Position numbers and translations under genes: made by a program. Of a DNA stretch of 64,000 nucleotides, positions 35,711 to 44,749 are shown in pieces; within the stretch, counting starts at the first letter, position 1, and every line of letters starts with the position of its first letter. Below the pieces are notes generated by a model. That model had not been told where the DNA came from. It saw only the letters and a program-made list of their open reading frames with translations, and did not search any database. The DNA is taken from positions 629,001 to 693,000 of the forward strand of contig NZ_CP047652.1 in assembly GCF_009906835.1 (NCBI RefSeq), in the 5' to 3' direction. The stretch is from Aristophania vespae (GTDB taxonomy: Bacteria > Pseudomonadota > Alphaproteobacteria > Acetobacterales > Acetobacteraceae).

Positions 35711-37134
35711 TTATTGGTTTTGCACATGCGCTTTTATTGCATTTTGCACAGCAGCAAGATCATTAGGAAGAGTAATAAAGCGCTCTTGACGTGCAAATAA
35801 ATCTGCTAGATGTGGCGGTAAGGCTGCATCTTGTCCTGTTGCTTTTTTGACTGCGTCAGGAAATTTAGCAGGATGTGCGGTCGCGGCGACGATCATAGCA
35901 ATGTCAGCCTCTTTAAACTGACGTCCTGCTTCCAGGCCTATAGCACTATGAGGGTCGGCAATATAATGAGAGTTTTCGAAGAAGTGACGCATTGCCTGAA
36001 TAGTCTGCTCGTCATCTAGGCATGTTGCATTAAAGTTTTCGCGAATTTTTTCCCAAGCATCATGCGGAACAGCCATGCGGCCCGTTTGTCTGAATTCCTG
36101 CATGATCGCATTACAGCGATGCGGATCTTGCTCAAGCATTTCAAATAAGAGACGTTCAAAATTAGATGAAACCTGAATGTCCATTGAGGGTGACAGGCTA
36201 GGTTCAACGACTTGAACACTCATGTCATTACTCAGTAAAAAGCGGGTCAGAATATCATTTTTATTAGAACCAACCTGCAATTTTCTAATGGGTAACCCCA
36301 TCTGGCCAGCTGCCCATGCGGCTAATATATTGCCAAAATTACCTGTAGGCACTGCAAAAGAGACTGCGCGTTCTGGGGCACCTAATGTCAATGCCGAGCG
36401 AATATAATAGGGAATTTGGCAGGCGATGCGTGCCCAGTTAATAGAATTTACAGCAGAAAGAGAAACGCTTTGCCGGAAGTTTGAATCAGCAAACATGGCT
36501 TTGACCATGTCCTGACAATTATCAAAATCGCCTTCAATGGCGATATTGAGAACGTTATCATCCAGCACAGTTGTCATTTGTCTGCGCTGTACTTCTGACG
36601 TACGTCCTAGGGGTGCAAAATAACGATATTTACGCGTTTTTTGCCCTTAAATGCCTCAATGGCTGCCGAACCCGTATCACCAGATGTAGCACCTACGATC
36701 GTGACATATCGGTCTTCTCTTTCCAGCACATATTCAAATAGCTGGCCAAGCATCTGCATGGCCATGTCTTTGAAAGCCAGAGTTGGACCATGAAATAATT
36801 CAAGCGAGAAAAGACCCGTTTCGACTTCGTTTAGCGGAACAATTGCTGCGTGGGAAAAATTCTTATATGCCTCTCGGCTCATAGCTTTAAGAGCGTCAAG
36901 CTCAATGTCGCCAGCTGTGAATAGAGACAAAATTTCAGCGACCAGGTCGGGGTAGGAAAGACCGCGCCAATGGTTAAATGTCTCGCGTGAAATTTGAGGC
37001 CATGAAGTTGGCAGATATAAACCACCATCAGGTGCAAGGCCGCTAAGGAGGATATGAGAAAAAAGCAGGGCACTATGATTATCAGTGCCGCGCGTAGATC
37101 GATAATGCATAAGATCTCTATCGGTAGCAATCAT
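35711..37134 (-). pseudogene. thrC: Threonine synthase, interrupted by a 1-base frameshift
   Basis: ThrC converts O-phosphohomoserine to threonine with pyridoxal phosphate. The first frame gives the N-terminal domain MHYRSTRG and the PLP lysine Lys122 in TLAFKDMAMQ, then GATSGDTGSAAIEAFKGKKRVNIVILHP. The family text continues (GRTSEVQRRQMTTV) only in another frame. The switch is at the G4 run 36610-36613 (C4 on the coding strand), where one more C restores a 474 aa protein of normal length. The start at 37134 overlaps the stop of the upstream gene (ATGA). Assembly error is likely; otherwise the strain would be a threonine auxotroph. Confidence 0.92.
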
Positions 37135-38189
37135 GAAGGGAGGTCAATTTCAAGTAACTGAGGTGCTGCTAAAGAAGAATTGGCAGGGCTAGCTGAGTTT
37201 TTGTCACGCGCTTTAGTTAACACAATAAGCCCGCTTTTTGAATGAGGGTGCGTTGTACAAAGTGTCATGTCCTCTGCCTGAGTCAGTCTGGAATCATGTG
37301 CCAGGCGTGTAGGATGTTGATTTTTGATAATTTCAATTAAATCGCCATGCTCAACATCGATCATATATAAGGTGTCATCTTTTGTGATTGTCAGGCCACC
37401 TATACTATATTTATTGCGCCATTTATCCATGGCCTCAAGCAGCTCAGCAGGGCTTAATGAAGGGTCAGTCAGCAAGGCTGTGTCGATAGAGTAAAAGGGC
37501 CCTGCAGGTGTTTGATAAAAAAGCCTTTTACCATCATGGGTGAGTGCAAGATAACGGACATTTCCACCAGTTTTGACCTGCCCTTTGGCTGTTTTTTCAA
37601 GCTGGCCATCACGTTTATAGGGTCTTTGAGCACTCAGACTTTGGGACCATTCCAATACACGGCGTGCCTTGCCTGATTTTAGGTCAATAATAACAAGGGC
37701 AGGTGATCCTTCATCAGCCAAAAATGCAAATTCATCATTGACCTGAAGCGCAGAAAAACGGCTTTTTTCCACAATAACATTATGAAGGGAAATATGCCTT
37801 AAAACCGTACCATTGCCGGAAATGTTGTAAAGTTCGATCTCCGGGCCTTGAGAAACTGCCCACAGGCTTTTGTCATTCCCAGTGATAGCTGAAAAGCCCG
37901 GCAAGGTTGAAAAATTGCGAACTTGCCCATTTTTGAGGTCAATATTTGTAATTTTACCTTCTTTGTCTAGGCTATAAATTGTGCCATCGGCAAGAGATGT
38001 AATGACCGGCGATATTATATCAGAAACTTGAGGAAGCTCATAAATATGTAAGGTTTGTGACGTCCGGTCTGGCGCTTTTGCCGCGGTCAATGCCGATGTT
38101 TGTGTAGCAAAAGCCGGCGTTCCATAAAGGACAAATAAACACGCTAAAGGTGCAAATGATGAGCGAAATAGCAATGAAGGCATAATCAT
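37131..38189 (-). CDS. Periplasmic major royal jelly protein/yellow-like beta-propeller protein
   Basis: This is a 352 aa exported protein with a signal peptide (cleavage after about residue 28, AFA-TQ). Repeating short segments suggest a beta-propeller. The patterns FLADEGSPALVIIDLKSGKARRVLEW and LALTHDGKRLFYQTPAGPFYSIDTALL resemble bacterial members of the MRJP/yellow family (related to dopachrome conversion factors and royal jelly proteins). No catalytic residues can be assigned. Its stop overlaps the thrC start by 4 bp, so it is the first gene of the thrC-M16-tldE-Tim44 run. The assignment is by pattern and moderately sure. Confidence 0.6.
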   Translation of the reverse strand: MIMPSLLFRSSFAPLACLFVLYGTPAFATQTSALTAAKAPDRTSQTLHIYELPQVSDIISPVITSLADGTIYSLDKEGKITNIDLKNGQVRNFSTLPGFSAITGNDKSLWAVSQGPEIELYNISGNGTVLRHISLHNVIVEKSRFSALQVNDEFAFLADEGSPALVIIDLKSGKARRVLEWSQSLSAQRPYKRDGQLEKTAKGQVKTGGNVRYLALTHDGKRLFYQTPAGPFYSIDTALLTDPSLSPAELLEAMDKWRNKYSIGGLTITKDDTLYMIDVEHGDLIEIIKNQHPTRLAHDSRLTQAEDMTLCTTHPHSKSGLIVLTKARDKNSASPANSSLAAPQLLEIDLPS

Positions 38190-38290
38190 ACTACTATGTT
38201 TGTGTTTTTTGTATCATTTGGCAAGGTCAATAAGTCATTCTAAATGATTATTAAGATCCTTTTTGTTCATTTTTAAGGGTACATTCCATA

Positions 38291-39997
38291 ATGACAAATT
38301 TCTTGGAAAAAGCCCGCCAGGCTTTTAACGATGGAACCCTTGATCAAGCTGCTCAATATACGCGTTATTTTTTGGCCCAAAATCCCGATGACCCTCAAGG
38401 GGTGCATCTTTTGGCAACAATAGCCCTTATTCAGAAAAAACCAGCAACTACCATAGCTCTTATCGGACGTATTTTACCCTCTCTGTCAGATCGTGATCCA
38501 ATTTTGGCAGGCAGATTATATCAAACTCTGGGCCGCGCTTTATTGATGGAAACTCATTATGAGGCAGCTCGTTCAGCTTTTGTACTTTCGGTTACCTATT
38601 TTCCAGAAGAGGCAGCGGCACATGCGGGGCTGGGAGAAGTTTTTCTTCAAATGGGCAAATATGAAGAAGCAGCCAATGCTTTATCTAGGGCAGTCAGATT
38701 AGCTTCAAAAGAGCCTGTTATTTGGGGCTTGCTTGGTGAGGCTTATGCTCAAGCGCAACAATATGAGCAAGCTGCTTCAGCCTATAAACAGGCCATTAAA
38801 TTTTGCCCTTCTGAAACAAGCTTTTATGCCAATCTTGGTGCAGTTCTTTTTCATCTCTCACAATGGGAAGATGCTAAAATCAATTTGGAAAAAGCGGTTT
38901 TATTAGGCAATGAAAAATATGAAACTTTCTTATCATTAGCCCTTACTTTGCTATCGCTAGGTAAAATTTTAGAAGCGCAAAATATTTTTGAAAATTTATT
39001 AAAAAAACATCCTGAAAATCTGCACATACGTCTTAATATCGGTAGTTTTTATTACGAAATTGGAGAGCGTCATAAAGCGGAGGAAATATTTTTATCAATT
39101 GAACAAAAGGCACCAGATTCAGAACTTGCATTACAGGCAAGTTTCAATCGTAGCGCTATTCTCTTAGAAAAAGGCTTATGGCAGGAAGGATGGGATTGTT
39201 ATGAAAAAAGACATTTTTTCACGCAGTCGAAAGTGAAGTCCAGCCTGCCTCTTTGGGATGGTGCAGAAGGAGAAGGGGCCGTTGCTTTATCACTAGAAGG
39301 GGGGCTGGGAGATAGTCTGACCTTTTTGAGGTTTCTTCCTTTGGCGGCTAAAAAGCGGCGTCTAAAACTTGAATGCCCGGCAGAATTTCAAACATTATTG
39401 TCATTTATGCCAAATTTGGACTTAAAAAATCTAGCTTCTCCCAAAGATAAAATTGTCGCACGGCAAAGCCTTAATAGCCTGCCTTATGTACTGCACATTA
39501 ATGAAGCTCCATCGTCAGAGCCTTATTTTAATATCCCGGGAGAAAAAGAGACAGATTTAATTGGTCTAAGCTGGTCTGGTAATCCTCAATATGCTTTCGA
39601 TAAAAGGCGTTCATTATCTCTTGAACTATTAGAACCTTTAAAAGACATTCCTCATATTCGGTTCTTAAATTTACAGCGTGAAGGTGAGTGCCCAACATGG
39701 ATGGAAAAACCGCCTCTTCATAATATTACTGACCTGGCTCGTGCTGTTAAACGATGCGCCTTAATTATTTCTATTGATAGTTTGGTTGCTAATATGGCGG
39801 GTGCAATAGGTACGCCTTTATGGTTATTGCACCGACGAGGAGGAGACTGGCGGTGGAAGCATCATTTTTGGTATCAAAATGTAACACTATATGAGTCATC
39901 TTCTGATGAAACATCTGACCAGACGAGATGGTTCGTTGCCATAGAAAAAATCAAAGAGGCTCTTTGGGCTTGGTCCAGACAAGGAGATAGGCATTGA
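38291..39997 (+). CDS. TPR-repeat protein with a GT-B-like C-terminal domain
   Basis: This 568 aa cytoplasmic protein has about nine tetratricopeptide repeats over residues 1-330, for example AAAHAGLGEVFLQMGKYEEA and PVIWGLLGEAYAQAQQYEQA. A 230-residue domain follows, containing LSLEGGLGDSLTFLRFLP, IGLSWSGNPQYAFDKRRSL and ISIDSLVANMAGAIGTPLWLL. That arrangement resembles TPR proteins with a glycosyltransferase family 9/41-like domain, widespread in acetic acid bacteria. A catalytic role is unproven. The start ATG 38291 follows TAAGGG. Its end overlaps the convergent small membrane gene by 47 bp. Confidence 0.75.
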   Translation: MTNFLEKARQAFNDGTLDQAAQYTRYFLAQNPDDPQGVHLLATIALIQKKPATTIALIGRILPSLSDRDPILAGRLYQTLGRALLMETHYEAARSAFVLSVTYFPEEAAAHAGLGEVFLQMGKYEEAANALSRAVRLASKEPVIWGLLGEAYAQAQQYEQAASAYKQAIKFCPSETSFYANLGAVLFHLSQWEDAKINLEKAVLLGNEKYETFLSLALTLLSLGKILEAQNIFENLLKKHPENLHIRLNIGSFYYEIGERHKAEEIFLSIEQKAPDSELALQASFNRSAILLEKGLWQEGWDCYEKRHFFTQSKVKSSLPLWDGAEGEGAVALSLEGGLGDSLTFLRFLPLAAKKRRLKLECPAEFQTLLSFMPNLDLKNLASPKDKIVARQSLNSLPYVLHINEAPSSEPYFNIPGEKETDLIGLSWSGNPQYAFDKRRSLSLELLEPLKDIPHIRFLNLQREGECPTWMEKPPLHNITDLARAVKRCALIISIDSLVANMAGAIGTPLWLLHRRGGDWRWKHHFWYQNVTLYESSSDETSDQTRWFVAIEKIKEALWAWSRQGDRH

Positions 39998-40232
39998 TCA
40001 GAGTTAAAATAATGGTTACGACCGGCCAGGCAAAAAACCATAAGAAAAGGGCATTCAGATCTTTATTTACGACAATGATGGATAAGCTTGTAATGGGGCA
40101 AATATAAAGACCTAAATTGGCTATTTTAGGCGGTATTCTAGCAAGAAAATATAAAATTGGCCTGTGAGCAGGGGCAAGGCGTAAGCGTGATATTCCCCAT
40201 AAAACCCAGCATATAAAAATTGTTAAGCTCAC
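39951..40232 (-). CDS. Small membrane protein of the PepSY locus (DUF3325-like)
   Basis: This 93 aa protein with about three membrane helices (VSLTIFICWVLWGI; LGLYICPITSLSIIVV; ALFLWFFAWPVVTIILTLI) begins at GTG 40232, which overlaps the PepSY stop by 4 bp (GTGA). An ATG at 40274 inside the PepSY gene is a less likely start. Size, topology and position next to a PepSY protein resemble DUF3325 proteins of siderophore-uptake loci, but the sequence match is weak. Its 3' end overlaps the convergent TPR gene. Confidence 0.55.
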   Translation of the reverse strand: MSLTIFICWVLWGISRLRLAPAHRPILYFLARIPPKIANLGLYICPITSLSIIVVNKDLNALFLWFFAWPVVTIILTLINAYLLVWTKPKEPL

Positions 40233-41666
40233 AGTTTCTGGCTCTTTTTTACTAGATTTTTCCTGAAAAAACATAGTTTCAGCAGGGGATAAAGCCCAAT
40301 TAGACCTATAATGAAAGCAGCCATATCGATCATAATAAAAACGGCCAAATGAGGTGAGATAAAACCGCGCGTTATTATATCTATAAAAAAGAGTCCAAGT
40401 CCCGATAACGCTAGGAAACTATTTAATATGTAAAACCCGTTTTTAAAAATAAGAGCAATAAGATAACTACTAATCCAAATGCTTGAAAAAACAAGAATTT
40501 CCCACTGATCATGGTTAGAAAAACTTGGAGCATCAAGCCGTGCGCTCCATAAAAGCGCTAAACTTGCTAAAGGAAGTCCAATAAGAGTGCCATTATTAAG
40601 GGCACGATATATTAAAGGCGAAATAAATAAAAAGGGTTTTCGGTTTTTATTATATTTTTGATTATAATTTTTATTGTAAAAAAGAATTAGGCCACTTCCA
40701 ATAAGAGCAGACCCTATAAAACCCAATATTCCATAGATTATTCTTAGGCTGCTATCAGCCCAGTGCAAATCATGCATGCCCAGAAAGAAATGGCGCAGAG
40801 TAGGGCATTTGAGCCGAACGGGGCTTGAAAGACCATTGGCACTAATGTGAGGTCTATTCGCACAAAAATTTGTATCATCCCCCCGAATAAAATTTATGCC
40901 TTGAGGTGTAAGCAGAAAAAAACTTCCTTCACTATTGCCCCATTCTTTTTCACCTTTTTTAAGAAGCTCATTTAAAGAGCTATCATGAATAGCTTGTATG
41001 GGAGTTGTCGTAATGGGCGGGCTGGCTTCGAAATAGGCACTAATTTTATAATATTGTAAAAAAATCCCGGAAAAACTTATGATTATAAGTGCAGGGAGAG
41101 AAATACACCCCATAATTAAATGGAAATCCAGCCACCGCCTTATTTTCTGAGCCGACGGGCGGAAAAGACATAAATCGGAAATGAATTTTTTAATATGAAG
41201 CCAGGTGCCTGTAATTAACGTAATAAATAATCCGATTGATACGATAAATATAATCAGAGATCCCCATAATGCCGGCAAATGTAAATTATCATGTAAGATA
41301 ACAAAAAATACCCCCCGATATTGTCACTTTGAGGAATGATCTTTCCTGTATTTGGGTTTAGGGCAGGCCCATGAAATATATGACCATCAAAATGCCATAT
41401 GCGTATGACCGGATCTCGACGAGAAGGAAGACGTAAAAAGCTGAATTTATTTTTTTCTAACTCTGAATAAAAAATTTTTTCGGCTTGCTGTAAGCCTTGT
41501 TTGGTTAAGTGGGCTTTAAGAGCCGTTTGAGGTTGCATCCACTGCTGAAGTTCGAGGTTAAATGTAGCCAGGCTGCCTGTAAAAAATAAGACAAAAAGAA
41601 TCAGACCTGCGTAATAGCCAACCCATTTGTGACAAAACACCAACCATGATCTGACTTTGGGGGCAT
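40229..41666 (-). pseudogene. PepSY-associated membrane protein, frameshifted
   Basis: PepSY-TM proteins are inner-membrane proteins found with TonB-dependent siderophore receptors and are thought to help reduce or release iron. The family pattern reads CHKWVGYYAGLILFVLFFTGSLATFN, then GGYFLLSY, then after a frame change HDNLHLPALWGSL and RRWLDFHLIMGCISLPALIIISFSG. The change is at about 41293 (GG reduced to G on the plus strand). A second loss near 41659-41663 may hide the true start: ATG 41666 would give MPPKVRSWLVFCHKWVG if one base were added to the C5 or A3 run. Without it translation could begin at TTG 41643. Repaired length is about 479 aa. Confidence 0.8.
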
Positions 41667-41865
41667 AAGTAACCTTGAAGAAAAATTTCCGTAATCATTA
41701 TAGAGGATGATTAGTTTGTTCAAGATAAAAATATAAATGAAGAGTTGTAATATATGCTTAGTATAACTAAAGTAATTTACAAATAAAGTAATAATATTTG
41801 TAACTATAGAAAAATAATTTTTTTATAGTTGTTTTTTCAATAAGATTTTTTTATTATATTTTAAG

Positions 41866-42255
41866 CTAACCAGCTAACCAGCTAACCAGCTAACCAGCTA
41901 ACCAGCTAACCAGCTAACCAGCTAACCAGCTAACCAGCTAACCAGCTAACCAGCTAACCAGCTAACCAGCTAACAAACAGCTAACCAGCTAACCAGCTAA
42001 CCAGCTAACCAGCTAACCAGCTAACCAGCTAACCAGCTAACCAGCTAACCAGCTAACCAGCTAACCAGCTAACCAGCTAACCAGCTAACCAGCTAACCAG
42101 CTAACCAGCTAACCAGCTAACCAGCTAACCAGCTAACCAGCTAACAGCTAACCAGCTAACCAGCTAACCAGCTAACCAGCTAACCAGCTAACCAGCTAAC
42201 CAGCTAACCAGCTAACCAGCTAACCAGCTAACCAGCTAACCAGCTAACCAGCTAA
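41866..42255. repeat. Octanucleotide tandem array (CTAACCAG)n, 46 perfect units
   Basis: Perfect 8-bp units run as 13 copies (41866-41969), an 11-bp variant CTAACAAACAG (41970-41980), 20 copies (41981-42140), a 7-bp variant CTAACAG (42141-42147), 13 copies (42148-42251) and a final CTAA. Because 8 is not a multiple of 3, every frame on both strands meets a stop every eight codons, so it is non-coding. It lies between the divergent PepSY operon and the TonB receptor gene. The near-perfect units imply recent expansion or active homogenisation; length variation between cells is expected. Confidence 0.98.
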
Positions 42256-42530
42256 AGATATTTTTAGTGAAGCTCTGCCGCCGAAATTTATATCCATTCA
42301 TTTCCAACATGGCCTTTTATTTAGTTATTAAGCCAAAAAACACTGAAAACCTTTAACTTATCGGTTTTAGTAATATCTATCTTATTTCTTATAAATAAAA
42401 TTTGATAATTTTTTTTAATGGGTGAAACGAAATTTTAAATAAATCATTAATTTCCCATTTTAAAGTTGCAATTAATTCTCAATATCAATAGGAAAGCCTG
42501 ACGGTTTATCTAGCTGAGTTTAAGTAAAAT
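42256..42530 (+). promoter_or_regulatory. AT-rich promoter region of the TonB receptor gene, weak Fur-like site
   Basis: No gene is seen. The sequence is very AT-rich. TGCAATTAATTCTCA (42467-42481) resembles half of a Fur box (ATTCTCA half-site with an imperfect partner), 50 bp before the receptor ATG. No strong ribosome-binding site precedes ATG 42531. The 222 bp on the other side of the octamer array (41644-41865) is equally AT-rich and holds nothing else recognisable. Confidence 0.3.
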
Positions 42531-44749
42531 ATGTCCATGCTTTTGTTAGTCCCTGTGAAAAAACATAGTGCTTTTTTCTTTTTGTCACTTTTAGTTGGAA
42601 GCAGTATGTGTGCTTTCACGGCTATATCTTATGCCAAGCCCACTCTGGCTGATGAAACAAAAATTGATGCCAGGAAAACCAAAGAAGAGCCTGCAATTAA
42701 GCCAGAAGATAGAATTATTGTTCATGCTCGTAAGCAAGAGCAAATGGAAGTTCGCTCCTCTGGTCAATTAGGGGTGTTAGGCAACAAAAAAGCTTTGGAT
42801 GTCCCTTTTAATATTAAAAGTTATACATCGAGCTTGGTTGTTAATCAGCAATCACAAACATTAGGTCAGGTACTGCAAAATGATCCGGCAGTGCGAACGA
42901 CTTATGGTTATGGCAATTTTTCAGAACTTTTTATCATTCGCGGCTTTCCCGTTTACGGTGATGATGTTGCTATTAATGGCCTTTATGGTATAGCGCCGCG
43001 CCAGCTTGTTTCTCCTCAACCTTATGGTCAAATCCAGCTTTTGAATGGAGCTAGTGCGTTTTTAAATGGTGCTGCTCCTGGTGGTACTTCCATAGGGGGC
43101 ACAATCAATTTGCAATATAAACATGCCGAAGCAACGCCAATTGCGCGTATTACGGGTGACTATACTGGTACTGGTATTGGAGGAGGGAGTATCGATATAG
43201 GGCAGCGTTTTGGAGAGCATAAAGCTTTCGGGATGCGCCTTAATGTTGCAGGTCTTTCAGGTCAGACTTCAATAGATCATGAGCGCCGTCACTCAACAAT
43301 TGTGAGTTTCGATACAGATTGGCATGATGATAAAACACGCATTAACCTTGATATGAATTATCAAAATCAAGGTGTGAAATGGGGGCGTCCTTCAGTCATG
43401 ATGGCCGCAGGCAGTACGCATGTGCCACGCCCCGTAAAGCCTTCTCACAATTTTGGTCAACCTTGGACTTATAATGAGCTAAATTATATTTCAGGTATGC
43501 TTAATATTGAGCATGATTTGACTGATAATATCATGCTCTATGGAGCGTTCGGTGGATTAGGGGGTGATGAGGCAGGGGATTACTCAACCTTTACGCTTAC
43601 TAATCCCGAAACCGGGGCCGGCACAACAGGTGTAATGTATGTGCCCTATGTTCAAACAAATGAAAGTACGCGTGGTGGTATGCGCGCTCATTTTAATACT
43701 GGCCCTGTAAAGCATGAAGTTAATCTAGGTGGTTCTGCTTTATGGAGGAAGTTGCCACAGCATGGTCTATGGGGAGTTCCAGTCCTAGTAATATTTATGA
43801 CCCTCATTATGTTCCTCGGCCAGATCATAATTTTGTTGGGGGAAATATTAATAACCCTAAAAAGAAGTCAACCGAACGTCTTTATAGTCTTTATTTCTCA
43901 GACACTATGACGTTTTTAAACGGCTATGTTGCGCTCACAGGTGGTTTCAGGTTTCAAAATATCATGACTAATAGTTATGATTATAATAGTGGATTGCGTG
44001 ACCAACATTATGACCGTAATGCAATTACGCCTGTTGTAGGATTAGTGGTTCATACAACACGCCATTCATCACTTTATTTTAATCGTATAGAAGGTATTGC
44101 TCCAGGTCCGCAAGCTTCGGGAAATGTGGTTAATGTCGGGCAAATGTTTGCACCTTACCGCACGGTGCAATATGAAATTGGTGGTAAATATGATCTCGGC
44201 ACTTTAACGGCGTCATTAGCCTTTTTTAGAATGTCACAACCAAATGCCTATGCTCAACCTTATGGCGATACAGGGCAGAATATCTTCACAACAAATGGCC
44301 GTCAGCGTAACCAAGGGCTAGAATTTAATTTTAATGGCCAAATTATAAAAGGACTGAGATTTAACGGGGGTACTGCTATTACAGATGCCGTGCAAAGACG
44401 TACAGCCAATGGCAAATATGATGGTAATAAGGCAATAGGCGTTGCCGGCTATACAATTAATGGCAATATTGAATATGACATACCCCATGTTCAGGGTTTA
44501 ACTTTAACAGGGCGCGTTACGCATACAGGCCATCAATATGCTGATAATGCAAATAAAGCGCGCGTTTCTAACTGGACCAGTTTTGATGTTGGCAGCCGCT
44601 ATACATTTTTGCTGGAAAAACATCCTATGACTTTGCGCCTTGGTGTCGAAAATCTTGCCAATACGCGTTATTGGGCCTCAGCCTATGGAGGTTACCTTAC
44701 AGAAGGGCTGCCACGAACCTTTAAGTTTTCTGTAACGGCTGATCTTTAA
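42531..44749 (+). pseudogene. TonB-dependent siderophore receptor, frameshifted
   Basis: This outer-membrane receptor (about 739 aa when repaired) has a signal peptide (cleavage near residue 35, SYA-KP) and a plug domain (DVPFNIKSYTSSLVVNQQ, LQNDPAVR, ELFIIRGFPV, GAAPGGTSIGGTINL). The beta-barrel ends with the typical TRYWASAYGGYLTEGLPRTF and a terminal LTADL-like segment (SVTADL). The frame breaks at 43749-43750: AGGAAGTT should be AGGAAAGTT to continue as LWRKVATAWSMGSSSPSNIYDP. The second frame is open to the end. A neighbouring PepSY protein supports iron-siderophore uptake. The 3' end overlaps glnD by 29 bp on the other strand. The ligand is unknown. Confidence 0.85.

Noticed and set aside
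41866-42255. CRISPR array or telomere-like repeat
   Set aside because: Units are only 8 bp and directly adjoining, with no spacers and no cas genes. The CTAACC likeness to telomeric repeats is superficial in an internal bacterial locus.
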